Source: Prevotella sp. (GTDB lineage Bacteria; Bacteroidota; Bacteroidia; Bacteroidales; Bacteroidaceae). From it: a stretch of DNA of 64,000 bases. Within the stretch, counting starts at the first letter, position 1; each line of letters opens with the position of its first letter. The translations under genes and the position numbers were made by a program. Shown here in pieces: positions 35,134 through 44,197 of this stretch. Under the pieces are notes generated by a model. The model had not been told where the DNA came from, ran no database searches, and saw nothing but the letters and a program-made list of their open reading frames with translations. Where the stretch lies: positions 39,740-103,739 of the forward strand of contig JAJPYN010000001.1 in assembly GCA_021204905.1 (NCBI GenBank). Direction: 5' to 3'.

Positions 35134-36471
35134 ATGAAAATTATCATCACCGGCGCAAAAGCCATCGGTTCGCATCTGGCACAACTGCTCTCGCGCAGCA
35201 ATGAAGATGTTACGCTCATCGACGAGGACGGCGATCGTCTGGCGCAGCTTGCGGCAAATTACGACATCCTCACCGTGCAGTCGCTCCCTTGCAGCCTCAT
35301 TACGATGAAGGAGACAGGTGTGTCGCGCGCCGACTTATTTATTGCCGTAACGCCCGACGAGAACCAAAACGTTCAGGCTTGCATTATGGCGAAGGCGCTC
35401 GGAGCGAAACGGACGGTGGCAAAGGTGGACAATAAGGAATACACTGAGGAGCAGTTTGCCGGGTTCTACGAGAAGCTCGGGGTGGACAAAATCATCTATC
35501 CCGAACTGCTGGCGGGCAGAGACATCTCCAACGGACTTAAGATGTCGTGGGTCAGGCAACGGTGGGACGTGCACGGCGGAGCGCTCGTAATGCTCGGCAT
35601 AAAGCTCCACGAGGAGTGCACCATCTTAAACCGCCCCCTGCGCGAGCTGTGCGGACCCGACGACCCTTATCACATCGTGGCAATCAAACGCCGCGACGAG
35701 ACGATCATTCCCGGCGGCAACGACGAGCTGAAACTCTACGACATGGCTTACTTCATGACCACCAAGCAATACATAACGTATATCAGACAGATAGTGGGAA
35801 AGGAGAACTACGCCGACGTGAAGAACGTTATGATTATGGGCGGAGGCAAGATCACCGTGCGCACGGTTAAGGAGTTGCCGGAGTATATGAAAGCTAAGGT
35901 GATAGAAATAGACGAGCGGCGGTGCGAGTGGCTTAACGACCGGCTGGGCGACCGCTGCCTTGTCATCAACGGCGACGGGCGCGATATGTCGCTCTTATCC
36001 GAGGAGGGAATATTGAACACGCAGGCTTTCGTGGCGCTGACGGAGAACTCCGAGTCGAACATCCTTACCTGTCTGGCAGCCAAGAGGATGGGTGTGAGGA
36101 AGACGGTAGCCGTCGTGGAGGACCTCGATTACGTGAATATGGCGGAGAGCCTCGACATCGGCACCATCATCAACACCAAGAGCATAGCGGCAAGCAACAT
36201 ATATCAGATGATGCTCGACACCAACGTGAAGAACGTGAAATTCCTCACCACCATCAACGCCGACGTGGCGGAGTTCGTGGCAAAGGACGGCGCGATAGTA
36301 ACGAAAAAGGCGGTGAAAGACCTCAATCTGCCCAAAGGGATGACCATCGGCGGCATAGTACGCGACGGCGCGGGTATGCTCGTCTCGGGCAATACACGGA
36401 TACAGAAAGACGATTCGGTAGTGGTGTTCATGCACGGACTGACGCTTAAACGCGTGGAGAAACTATTCTAA
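35134..36471 (+). CDS. trkA: Trk potassium uptake regulator TrkA
   Basis: A 445-residue cytosolic protein with two RCK units (TrkA_N plus TrkA_C, twice). The first Rossmann loop reads IITGAKAIGSHLA, so the middle Gly of GxGxxG is replaced by Lys; the second reads IMGGGKITVRTV, where the last Gly is Thr. Acidic strand ends TLIDED and VIEIDE, which contact the ribose, are intact. It binds NAD(H) or ATP and gates the TrkH channel. trkH starts 19 bases downstream. Confidence 0.93.
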   Translation: MKIIITGAKAIGSHLAQLLSRSNEDVTLIDEDGDRLAQLAANYDILTVQSLPCSLITMKETGVSRADLFIAVTPDENQNVQACIMAKALGAKRTVAKVDNKEYTEEQFAGFYEKLGVDKIIYPELLAGRDISNGLKMSWVRQRWDVHGGALVMLGIKLHEECTILNRPLRELCGPDDPYHIVAIKRRDETIIPGGNDELKLYDMAYFMTTKQYITYIRQIVGKENYADVKNVMIMGGGKITVRTVKELPEYMKAKVIEIDERRCEWLNDRLGDRCLVINGDGRDMSLLSEEGILNTQAFVALTENSESNILTCLAAKRMGVRKTVAVVEDLDYVNMAESLDIGTIINTKSIAASNIYQMMLDTNVKNVKFLTTINADVAEFVAKDGAIVTKKAVKDLNLPKGMTIGGIVRDGAGMLVSGNTRIQKDDSVVVFMHGLTLKRVEKLF

Positions 36472-36490
36472 GAACGGCAAGACAGGCGCG

Positions 36491-37948
36491 ATGATAAACC
36501 TGAAACTTATATATAAGGTGCTCGGCTCGTTGCTTTTCATCGAAGCATTCCTGATGCTGGTGTGTCTCGGCGTGTCGTTCTACTACGACGAAGACGACCT
36601 CTTCGCCTTCTCGGTGTCAACTATCCTGACGCTCATCGGCGCCTTCACGCTGCGTTACTACGGCAGGGAGGCGGGTAACAACCTGTCCCGGCGCGACGCT
36701 TACCTTGTCGTTACGCTGGCGTGGACGGCGTTCAGCCTCTTCGGGGCGTTGCCTTTCTTCGTCGGGGCGTATATCACCGACTTCACCGACGCTTTCTTCG
36801 AGGCGATGTCGGGCTTCACTACGACGGGCGCAACGGTATTCGACGACGTGGAGAGCCTGCCGCGCGGACTGCTCTTCTGGCGCTCTCTGACGCAGTGGGT
36901 AGGCGGCTTGGGGATAGTCTTTTTTATGATTGCGGTGCTGCCCTCGATGACCGGCGGCTCGGTGAAGGTGTTTGCGGCGGAGGCGACAGGGCCCGTCAAG
37001 TCGAAGATGCACCCGCGTCTGTCGGCAAGCGCGAAATGGATTTGGTCTATCTACGCCCTGCTCACGATTATCTGCATCTGCGCTTACTGGCTGCTGGGAA
37101 TGAGCCCTTTCGATGCCGTCAACTACGCTATGACCACCACTGCAACGGGCGGCTTTGCCACGCACAATGCCTCGGTGGCGTTTTTTAACTCCCCCGCGCT
37201 GGAATATGTCAGTACGTTTTTCTGCTTCCTCGCGGGCATCAACTTCATCCTGCTCTATTCCGTCGTAACGCGATTTAACATCAAACGCCTGTGGCACAGC
37301 AGTGAATTCCGCCTCTATTTCTTCCTTATAGTGATATTCTCCGCTTACGTCATGGCGGAGCTGATAATCCGCAACGGTTACGCGATAGAGCACGCCTTGC
37401 GCTCGGCGCTGTTCACTGTCGTGTCGTTCATCACCACCACGGGGCTGTTCAACGACGATGCCGCGCTGTGGCCCCGCCGCACTTGGATAGTGCTTGCGAT
37501 ATGTATGTTCATCGGCGGAATGTCGGGCAGCACCTCCGGCGGTATGAAATGCATACGCGGCGTGATGCTCTATAAGATGCTCAAAAACGAGTTCCGGCAG
37601 ATGCTCCACCCCAATGCCGTGCTGCCGCTCAATGTCGACGGCTACAACATATCCCAGCAGAAGCGCTCCTCGCTTATGTCTTTGCTGATGATCTATCTGC
37701 TGTTGTTCGTCGTGGCAACGTTCTTCCTGATTTGCCTGGGCATACAATCCACCAACTCCGTTACAATCGTAATGAGCTGCTTGGGCAATGTCGGACCGAC
37801 GCTCGGCGCGGAAATCGGACCGACAATGTCGTGGGCGGAGCTGCCCGACGCGGCGAAATGGGTCTGCTCGTTCTATATGCTCATGGGACGTCTCGAGATA
37901 TTCACCGTGCTTGTCATCTTCGCTCCGAACTATTGGAACGAGAACTGA
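36491..37948 (+). CDS. trkH: Trk potassium uptake channel TrkH
   Basis: A 485-residue membrane protein of the TrkH/KtrB superfamily with four M1-P-M2 repeats. Pore segments are visible, such as MSGFTTTGATVFDDVESLP in the first repeat and TTTATGGFATHNAS, SFITTTGLFNDD and CLGNVGPTLGAEIGP in the later ones; each carries the selectivity Gly. It imports K+ with TrkA as the regulatory ring. The gene is translated directly after trkA. Confidence 0.95.
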   Translation: MINLKLIYKVLGSLLFIEAFLMLVCLGVSFYYDEDDLFAFSVSTILTLIGAFTLRYYGREAGNNLSRRDAYLVVTLAWTAFSLFGALPFFVGAYITDFTDAFFEAMSGFTTTGATVFDDVESLPRGLLFWRSLTQWVGGLGIVFFMIAVLPSMTGGSVKVFAAEATGPVKSKMHPRLSASAKWIWSIYALLTIICICAYWLLGMSPFDAVNYAMTTTATGGFATHNASVAFFNSPALEYVSTFFCFLAGINFILLYSVVTRFNIKRLWHSSEFRLYFFLIVIFSAYVMAELIIRNGYAIEHALRSALFTVVSFITTTGLFNDDAALWPRRTWIVLAICMFIGGMSGSTSGGMKCIRGVMLYKMLKNEFRQMLHPNAVLPLNVDGYNISQQKRSSLMSLLMIYLLLFVVATFFLICLGIQSTNSVTIVMSCLGNVGPTLGAEIGPTMSWAELPDAAKWVCSFYMLMGRLEIFTVLVIFAPNYWNEN

Positions 37949-37982
37949 CGGCACGTCATTCATAACCAATAAAAACAAAACT

Positions 37983-38942
37983 ATGCTATTCAAATTCAAA
38001 CCGTTATTAAAACAGACACTATGGGGAGGCAGTAAGATCATCCCCTTCAAGCAGCTCGACGAGACGCTGACCAACGTCGGCGAGAGCTGGGAAATATCCG
38101 GAGTGAAAGACAACGAGACGGTCGTGGCGGACGGGAAATATGCCGGCACGCCGCTGAACACGCTCGTGGAGCAGCTGGGAGCACGGCTCGTCGGCGCGGA
38201 CAACTACCGTCTGTTCGGCAACGAGTTCCCTTTGCTCATCAAGTTTATCGACGCGCAGCAGGACCTCTCCATACAAGTGCACCCCACCGACGAGATTGCA
38301 CGGCGGCAGGGACGGGAGCGCGGCAAGACCGAGATGTGGTATCTCATGGATTCGGACCCCGGCGCAAAGCTCTTCAGCGGACTGAAAATGAAGCTCACTC
38401 CGGAGGAATATACCGCTATGGTAGAGGCGGACACGATATGCGAAGCCTTAGCTCAATACGAGGTGAAAGCCGACGACGTGTTCTTCCTCCCCGCAGGTCG
38501 CATACACGCAATAGGTGCCGGGTGCTTCCTTGCAGAGATACAACAGACGAGCGATGTTACGTGGCGCATCTACGATTACCGCCGCAAAGACAAGGACGGA
38601 CACTACCGCGAGCTGCACACAAAGCAAGCGGCGGAGGCGATAAACTATGCCGTAGAGAAAGACTATCGCACGCGCTACCGCCAGAAAAAGAACGAAGGGG
38701 TGAACATCGTAACCTGTCCTTACTTCTCCACAGCCGTCTACGACCTCGACGAGCCAATGACTCTCGACTACTCCGAGCTGGACAGCTTCGTCATCTTAAT
38801 CGGCATCAAAGGCGGCGGCACGCTGACCGACAGCGAAGGAAACACCACGTCGTTGCGAGCCGGAGAGACGGTGCTTGTCTCAGCGACGGAGAAAAATATC
38901 GGCGTAAGCGGAACGGTAAAGTTCCTCGAGACCTTTGTTTAA
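37983..38942 (+). CDS. manA: Mannose-6-phosphate isomerase, class I
   Basis: A 319-residue cupin enzyme. The start MLFKFKPLLKQTLWGG was chosen because it is the family N terminus; the open frame continues 65 codons upstream into trkH without similarity. Zinc ligands lie in SIQVHPTDE (Gln and His), GKTEMWYL (Glu) and PAGRIHAIGAG (His). It interconverts mannose 6-phosphate and fructose 6-phosphate. The short, about 320-residue form is the usual one in Bacteroidota and Firmicutes. Confidence 0.94.
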   Translation: MLFKFKPLLKQTLWGGSKIIPFKQLDETLTNVGESWEISGVKDNETVVADGKYAGTPLNTLVEQLGARLVGADNYRLFGNEFPLLIKFIDAQQDLSIQVHPTDEIARRQGRERGKTEMWYLMDSDPGAKLFSGLKMKLTPEEYTAMVEADTICEALAQYEVKADDVFFLPAGRIHAIGAGCFLAEIQQTSDVTWRIYDYRRKDKDGHYRELHTKQAAEAINYAVEKDYRTRYRQKKNEGVNIVTCPYFSTAVYDLDEPMTLDYSELDSFVILIGIKGGGTLTDSEGNTTSLRAGETVLVSATEKNIGVSGTVKFLETFV

Positions 38943-38982
38943 TTAAAAAAGCAGTTGCCCGTTGCCTGAGGAAAAACAAAGG

Positions 38983-39600
38983 ATGGAGCTGATCGAAAGC
39001 ATCATCGCGCGGCAAGGGTTCGCGGCGTTCGGGGCAAGCATCATCGAGCGCATCGCCGACATCCCCGACGCCGAAATCAGCACCTTGCTCGCGAGCCTTC
39101 CCGCTTGGCGCAGGCAAGAGGCAACGGCCATTTCAAACAAAGTCCGCCGCCGCGAGAACATCCTTTCCTTCGCCTTATTGACAAATGTTTTGCGCCGCGA
39201 ATTCGGCATACGCGAAGAACTTGAATTCGATTACGGCGCGCACGAAAAGCCTTTTTTGAAGCGGCACCCGGAAATATTTTTCAACATCAGCCATTGCCGC
39301 GAAGCAGTAGCCGTCATTGCCGGAAGAACGCCTGTGGGCATTGACATCGAGCGGCGCGGCAGGTACAAAAAAGCGCTGGCCGTAGAGGTGCTGTCGAAAG
39401 AAGAATTAGCCGTGATTGAAGCCGCTGCCGACACCGACCTTGAATTCACCAAGCTCTGGACGCGCAAGGAGGCGATCCTGAAGCTCACGGGCGAGGGTGT
39501 GGGCATAAAAATGCGCAGCGCCGTCTCCGACCATCCGGAAATAGCACTGCGTACTTTCTGCCGCGGCAACTATGTGTGCAGCACGGCCGTTACCGCTTGA
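38983..39600 (+). CDS. 4'-phosphopantetheinyl transferase superfamily protein (Sfp-type)
   Basis: About 205 residues. The motifs NISHCREAVAVI, VGIDIERRG and FTKLWTRKEAILKLTGEG are the three signatures of Sfp-type transferases, with the Mg-binding Asp and Glu in GIDIE and the WxxKEA helix. It attaches phosphopantetheine from CoA to carrier proteins. ATG 38983, with GAGG upstream, was taken as start; an in-frame TTG at 38962 would add seven residues. It converges with the small membrane-protein gene at 39590, overlapping by 11 bases. Confidence 0.88.
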   Translation: MELIESIIARQGFAAFGASIIERIADIPDAEISTLLASLPAWRRQEATAISNKVRRRENILSFALLTNVLRREFGIREELEFDYGAHEKPFLKRHPEIFFNISHCREAVAVIAGRTPVGIDIERRGRYKKALAVEVLSKEELAVIEAAADTDLEFTKLWTRKEAILKLTGEGVGIKMRSAVSDHPEIALRTFCRGNYVCSTAVTA

Positions 39601-39832
39601 AACGCCGGTAGAGTTTCCAAACAAGCAAGGCGCCGTCGACCACGCTCACGCCCGTAGACACAACGCTGCCGATGCGCCCCATGCGCGACACCGAGCCTTT
39701 CCGGCCATGCTTGTGAAACAGGTTGCGCCACAGGTGCGAGATCTCTTTCTCCGTCGCCGCAATCTCCTTTTTCAGCTGCTTCCTGCGCCGCCGCATGTCG
39801 TCGATCGAATGGTAAGCCCTCTCTTCGTCCAT
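39590..39832 (-). CDS. Small basic protein with coiled coil and C-terminal hydrophobic segment
   Basis: An 80-residue protein I do not recognise. It has a charged coiled-coil stretch (about 10-36) and a C-terminal hydrophobic segment (IGSVVSTGVSVVDGALLVWKL) ending in RRFKR. It is the third gene after the YtxH-like and holin-X-like genes, 42 bases downstream, and is probably a membrane-associated partner of these. Position, strand and lack of overlap with neighbours support its being real. Confidence 0.6.
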   Translation of the reverse strand: MDEERAYHSIDDMRRRRKQLKKEIAATEKEISHLWRNLFHKHGRKGSVSRMGRIGSVVSTGVSVVDGALLVWKLYRRFKR

Positions 39833-39874
39833 AACCTTTTCTTTCTTCGGAAAAACCTTGTTTTAAAAGAGAAA

Positions 39875-40222
39875 TCAATCCATTATCAGCGACGCGAAGA
39901 AGCGCACAAGCGGCCGCTCGAACCACTTCTTCCTGAACAGCAGACACAGCACGAACAGCAGCAGGTAAAGACCCGTGACGAACGCGAACGCGCCGATGCG
40001 GCCCATGAGCGGCTCCAAGACAAACGCTATCGTGAGCGACAGCAGGCCGAGGATGAAAAACGAGAGCAACACCAGCACGAACGTAACCACAACGGCCGTA
40101 ACGACGCGCACAACCTTCTCGGTGAAGTCCAGCCGGTAGTACTCGCCCTTGAGCGCGAAAAACCGCCGGAGCTCCTCGACCAGTTGCGCAATCGTCTCAA
40201 TGTTGTTGTCGCTGCTGAGCAT
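39875..40222 (-). CDS. Putative phage-holin superfamily (Holin_X / DUF1469-like) membrane protein
   Basis: A 115-residue protein with an amphipathic N terminus (ETIAQLVEELRRFFALKGEYYRLD) and two long TM helices with a short turn (about 42-70 and 78-97). This is the pattern of the Holin_X (PF07332-like) family, which is chromosomally encoded and occurs beside YtxH proteins in Bacteroidetes; the holin name does not imply a phage. The gene begins 3 bases after the YtxH-like stop. The role is probably in envelope stress or membrane structure. Confidence 0.75.
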   Translation of the reverse strand: MLSSDNNIETIAQLVEELRRFFALKGEYYRLDFTEKVVRVVTAVVVTFVLVLLSFFILGLLSLTIAFVLEPLMGRIGAFAFVTGLYLLLFVLCLLFRKKWFERPLVRFFASLIMD

Positions 40223-40225
40223 CGC

Positions 40226-40441
40226 TTATTCCTCTTCCGCCGCAGCCTCTTGGATGTCCTCTACAAGGCTGTCAACATCCTTCTTCGTAACCTTGATGTT
40301 GTGCTTCTTGCAAAAATCGTTCACCGTGTCGGCCAACCTTTTCTGCGTCTCGGAACCCTTCTCCGGAGCCACCAGCACGCCGAGGGCAGCACCTGCAATG
40401 GCGCCGCTGAGGAATGCGCAAATTAAACCTAATGTTCTCAT
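40226..40441 (-). CDS. YtxH domain-containing protein
   Basis: A 71-residue protein with an N-terminal TM segment rich in small residues (LICAFLSGAIAGAALGVLVAPEKG), followed by a short amphipathic helix and an acidic end. The GxxxG TM and APEKG turn are the YtxH (general stress, GvpP-like) signature. It leads a three-gene operon with the holin-X-like and small coiled-coil genes. Confidence 0.82.
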   Translation of the reverse strand: MRTLGLICAFLSGAIAGAALGVLVAPEKGSETQKRLADTVNDFCKKHNIKVTKKDVDSLVEDIQEAAAEEE

Positions 40442-40655
40442 ATCGTTTCGTTTTTTTAAGTTGAAAAATTATCCGTTCGTTGGCGATGTGCAAATATATG
40501 AAAAGTTTCGCGCACGAACCATCCCCGGCGGCCTATTTCTCCGCGATTTAATTACTTTTCACAAAAATAATACCGCCGTTTGCGCGATTGTTCGTATCTT
40601 CGCAGACGTATGTGGTGCAAGCCGCAAGTATTAATCCATTAACTGACAATATCCT

Positions 40656-41144
40656 ATGAAGAAAAATCTTATCCTGCTTGCCGTCCTTTGCTGCGCGATG
40701 GTTTTTGCCGGGTGCAAGTCGAAAGAGAGCGCTTACAAGAAGGCCTACGAGAAAGCGAAGGCGCAAGAAGAAGTGACCGCCGAGGAAGAGGTGGTGGAGG
40801 TGCCCGTTGTTACGCCGATGGTTGAGGCGCCGGCGGAGGAGACCACCGTTGTTGTGTCGAGCGCGGACAATGAGTCGTTCCGCACCGAGGACCTCTCGGT
40901 GGTTGACGGCGACGCGCTGAAAAACTACAGCGTGGTGGTAGGCTCGTTCAGCCTTAAAGCCAATGCCGAAGGTCTCACCGACACGCTGCGTTCGGCGGGA
41001 TATGCCGCGCGCATAGCTTACAACGCCGACCGCAACATGTACCGCGTCGTGGCAACAAGCTTCGACACCCGCGGTGAGGCCATCGCTTCGCGCGACGAGC
41101 TGCGCAGCCGTTACCCCGACGCGTGGTTGCTCTATCAGCAGTAA
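40656..41144 (+). CDS. SPOR domain lipoprotein
   Basis: A 162-residue protein with a lipoprotein signal ending VFAGC (Cys20). A Glu/Val-rich linker (about 35-85) leads to a C-terminal SPOR domain (about 88-160: YSVVVGSFSLKANAEGLTD, then MYRVVATSF). SPOR domains bind peptidoglycan stripped of stem peptides, often at division sites. It is a stand-alone gene divergent from the YtxH operon and 33 bases before ruvX. Confidence 0.88.
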   Translation: MKKNLILLAVLCCAMVFAGCKSKESAYKKAYEKAKAQEEVTAEEEVVEVPVVTPMVEAPAEETTVVVSSADNESFRTEDLSVVDGDALKNYSVVVGSFSLKANAEGLTDTLRSAGYAARIAYNADRNMYRVVATSFDTRGEAIASRDELRSRYPDAWLLYQQ

Positions 41145-41177
41145 CAACGGCGGCGACATAGCAAAAAGTTTCGTCTC

Positions 41178-41591
41178 TTGGCGCGGGTAATTTCCATCGA
41201 CTACGGGCGGAAACGAACGGGCATAGCGGTTACCGACCCCCTTCAAATTATTGCAGGCGGATTGGCAACCGTTGCCTCTTTCAAGCTGTATGATTTCCTC
41301 GTCGATTATATTTCAAAAGAGGATGTCGAGCGCATTGTGATAGGCCGGCCGCTGCAGCCGAACGGCAGTCCGAGCGATAACTTGGCGGCTGTCGAGGCGT
41401 TTGTGCGGCGGTGGCGGAAGCGTCAGACGGTGCCGATAGAGTATTACGACGAGCGGTACACCTCCGTCATTGCTCACCGCACGATGATTGATGCGGGCTT
41501 GAAGAAGACGGCGCGGCGGAATAAGGAACTTGTTGACGAGATTAGCGCGACCATCATTTTGCAAGACTGGATGAAGCGCAACGGCAGGTGA
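41178..41591 (+). CDS. ruvX: Putative pre-16S rRNA nuclease / Holliday junction resolvase YqgF
   Basis: A 137-residue RNase H-fold protein starting at TTG. The metal motif ISIDYGRKRTGIAVTDP is at the N terminus, VIGRPLQPNGSPS follows, and YYDERYTSVIAHR plus LVDEISATIILQDWM complete the YqgF pattern. The family processes the 5' end of 16S rRNA in E. coli. It lies upstream of def, as in many Bacteroidales. Confidence 0.93.
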   Translation: MARVISIDYGRKRTGIAVTDPLQIIAGGLATVASFKLYDFLVDYISKEDVERIVIGRPLQPNGSPSDNLAAVEAFVRRWRKRQTVPIEYYDERYTSVIAHRTMIDAGLKKTARRNKELVDEISATIILQDWMKRNGR

Positions 41592-41640
41592 AAACAGAAT
41601 AAAAACAGACTTATATCCCTTTTTTCGAGACAGACAGATT

Positions 41641-42192
41641 ATGGTTCTTCCTATTTATGTGTACGGTTCGCAGGTGTTGAGAAAGATTGCCCGCGACATC
41701 ACTCCCGACTACCCCGACTTGGAGAAGTTCATCGCCGATATGTGGGACACGCTCTACGAGTCGGACGGCATAGGGCTTGCCGCGCCGCAGGTGGGCAGGG
41801 ATGTGCGTGTCGTTGTCATCGATTTGAACGAGATAAGCGACCGTTTCCCCGAGTATAAGGACTTCCGTCGGGTGTTCATCAACGGACATATCGTCGAGAG
41901 CGGCGAGGAAACGGACACGTCGGAAGAGGGTTGTCTGTCGCTGCCCGGCGTGCACGAGAACGTTACGCGCCCGACGCGAATCCGCGTAAAGTATGTCGAC
42001 GAGCAGTTCGCGGAACACGACGAATGGGTTGACGGCTATTTGGCGCGCGTCATACAGCATGAGTTCGACCACTTGGAAGGCGTCGTCTTCTCCGACCGCA
42101 TCTCGCCCTTGCGCAAGCAATTGGTGCGCGGGAAGCTGAAAGGACTGGCGCAGGGGCGGTTCAAGTGCGGTTACAAATGTAAAATCCAGTAG
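41641..42192 (+). CDS. def: Peptide deformylase
   Basis: A 183-residue metalloenzyme with all three motifs: GIGLAAPQVG (about 41-50), EEGCLSLPGV (about 97-106, Cys ligand) and QHEFDHLEGVVF (about 139-150, HExxH variant with two His ligands). It removes the formyl group from new proteins. It lies 49 bases after ruvX and 10 bases before the TPR gene. Confidence 0.96.
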   Translation: MVLPIYVYGSQVLRKIARDITPDYPDLEKFIADMWDTLYESDGIGLAAPQVGRDVRVVVIDLNEISDRFPEYKDFRRVFINGHIVESGEETDTSEEGCLSLPGVHENVTRPTRIRVKYVDEQFAEHDEWVDGYLARVIQHEFDHLEGVVFSDRISPLRKQLVRGKLKGLAQGRFKCGYKCKIQ

Positions 42193-42202
42193 TTTCTTCG
42201 CG

Positions 42203-44179
42203 GTGGCACGTCTTAAATTTCCCGTAAAGAGCTTCTTGTTGGCTGCTTGTCTGCTGTGTGTCTCGACGGCACGGGCGCAGTTCAACATCGACAGGATGCT
42301 CGTCAGCGGCGAGGTGGCGCTCCACTACGAAGACTATGTCCTCTCCATTCAGTATTTCAATCAGATAATCGCGCTGCGTCCGCATATGTATCAACCGTGG
42401 CACTTGCGCGGCGCGGCGAAGTTCTACCTCGAGGACTTTGCGGGCGCGGAGGAAGATGCCACGCAAGCGATAAGCCTCAATCCGTATGTAGATGCGATTT
42501 ACGACCTGCGGGCAATAGCGCGCATACGGCAGGACAAATACGACGAAGCGATTGCCGACTACACCAAAGCCATATCGCTCAACCCCGCGCAAGAGAATTA
42601 TTGGTACAACCGCGCCATCTGCGAGATGCACCTTAAAAACTACGACACGGCGCTGTTGCAGACCGACACCATCATACGCCGTTGGTCGAAATTTGCCAAC
42701 GGGTATGCCCTCAAAGCCGAGCTCTATCTTAATAAAAACGACACCGTCGAGGCGATGAACTGGCTGAAAAAGTCGATAGATATTGACCCTTACGACGGCA
42801 CGACGTGGATGACCCGCGCCACAATCAACCTCGCGCGGAGCGAGTGGGCTGAGGCGGACAGCTGCCTCACACGCGCCATCCATCTGCGCCCGAAGCACGT
42901 GCCGAGCTACATCAGCCGCGCTCTCGCACGCATAAACACCAACAACCTGCGCGGTGCAATGAGCGACTACGACACCGCACTCGACCTCGACCCCAACAAT
43001 TTCCTCGCGCACTACAACCGCGGACTGCTCCGCATGCAGCTCGGTGCGGACAACGATGCCATCGAAGACTTCGACTACGTCATCGAAATGGAGCCGGAGA
43101 ACGTGCTTGCAATATTCAACCGCGGCATCCTGCGCGAGAAGACGGGCGACCTGCACGGCGCGATACGCGACTATACAAAGGTGATCAATCAGTTCCCCAA
43201 TTTCTGGACGGGACTGAGTTATCGTGCCGGCTGCTATCGTAAACTCGGCTACACGGCGCAGGCGGAGAAAGACGAGTTTGTCATCTACAAGGCGCAGATG
43301 GACAAGCACCTCGGCATACAGCCGCGATGGTCGGCGGCCAAGGTGAGAGAGATGCGCCAACGCGGAGAGATAGACCCCGACAAATACTCGTCGATAGTGG
43401 TGGACGACACGAGCGACGAGCACGAATACCAAAGCGAGTACCGCGGACACGTGCAGAACAGAAGTGTCAGTCTCGACAACCGTCCCCTGTTCCTCATCTC
43501 GCTCTATCCTTACAACAACGGGATGAAGACTTATCAGGCGTTCGACCGCGACGTGGAGAAGTTTAATGCCAAGACCGACGTGCGGCAGAAATTGTACGTG
43601 GCGTGCGGCAATCAGGGGCTCGGCACGGTGGCTATGACAACCGCCTTTGCGCTCGTCGACACCCTCACTGCCGCCCTCTATGCCGCAAAGACCGATGTCG
43701 AGACACGCGAGCTGTTGATGCAGCGGGCGGTGGCATATACGATGGTGCAGAACTACACCGATGCCATCGCCGACCTCGACCAAGTGGTGGCAAGCGACTC
43801 CACGATGAGCATCGCGTGGTGGCAGCGTGCCGTATGCCAGACGATGCTCAACAACTTCAACATTGCGCAGGGCATCGACGCACGTCTGAAATCATCAATG
43901 GCAATGGAGGACTTCAACCGCGTGCTGACCCTCGCGCCCAACAATGCCTATGTCTACTACGACCGCGCCTCGCTCCACGCCGAACAAGGCAATATCAGGG
44001 ACGCGATAGAGGACTACACGACAGCCATCCGCCTCGAGCCGCACCTCGCCGAAGCCTACTACAACCGCGGGCTGCTCTACTATTCACAGGGCGACAACGC
44101 TTCCGCCACACGCGACCTCGGCAAGGCGGGCGAACTCGGGCTCTACGACGCCTACTCCGTCATGAAACGCATGAAATAA
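42203..44179 (+). CDS. Secreted tetratricopeptide repeat protein
   Basis: A 658-residue protein from a GTG start with a signal peptide (SFLLAACLLCVSTARAQ). It is built almost entirely of TPR units, two sets separated by a charged central segment (about 375-430: MRQRGEIDPDKYSSIVVDD and following). Typical units are YNRAICEMHLKNYDTAL and YYNRGLLYYSQGDNASA. Such proteins are probably periplasmic scaffolds. Homologues follow def in many Bacteroidales, so it is part of the conserved ruvX-def neighbourhood. Confidence 0.85.
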   Translation: MARLKFPVKSFLLAACLLCVSTARAQFNIDRMLVSGEVALHYEDYVLSIQYFNQIIALRPHMYQPWHLRGAAKFYLEDFAGAEEDATQAISLNPYVDAIYDLRAIARIRQDKYDEAIADYTKAISLNPAQENYWYNRAICEMHLKNYDTALLQTDTIIRRWSKFANGYALKAELYLNKNDTVEAMNWLKKSIDIDPYDGTTWMTRATINLARSEWAEADSCLTRAIHLRPKHVPSYISRALARINTNNLRGAMSDYDTALDLDPNNFLAHYNRGLLRMQLGADNDAIEDFDYVIEMEPENVLAIFNRGILREKTGDLHGAIRDYTKVINQFPNFWTGLSYRAGCYRKLGYTAQAEKDEFVIYKAQMDKHLGIQPRWSAAKVREMRQRGEIDPDKYSSIVVDDTSDEHEYQSEYRGHVQNRSVSLDNRPLFLISLYPYNNGMKTYQAFDRDVEKFNAKTDVRQKLYVACGNQGLGTVAMTTAFALVDTLTAALYAAKTDVETRELLMQRAVAYTMVQNYTDAIADLDQVVASDSTMSIAWWQRAVCQTMLNNFNIAQGIDARLKSSMAMEDFNRVLTLAPNNAYVYYDRASLHAEQGNIRDAIEDYTTAIRLEPHLAEAYYNRGLLYYSQGDNASATRDLGKAGELGLYDAYSVMKRMK

Positions 44180-44197
44180 CCTTTAAACAAACGACGT

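Noticed and set aside
33303..35219. A 638-codon open frame on the minus strand opposite dxs
   Set aside because: It mirrors dxs and shows no family motifs; long antisense frames are expected from the GC-rich third positions here. The same reasoning removed frames at 2118-3443, 36617-38203 and 42161-43783.
39875..40441. Prophage fragment suggested by the holin-like gene
   Set aside because: Neighbours are YtxH-like and housekeeping genes; no integrase, capsid or lysis genes are present. Holin_X proteins are common chromosomal genes.
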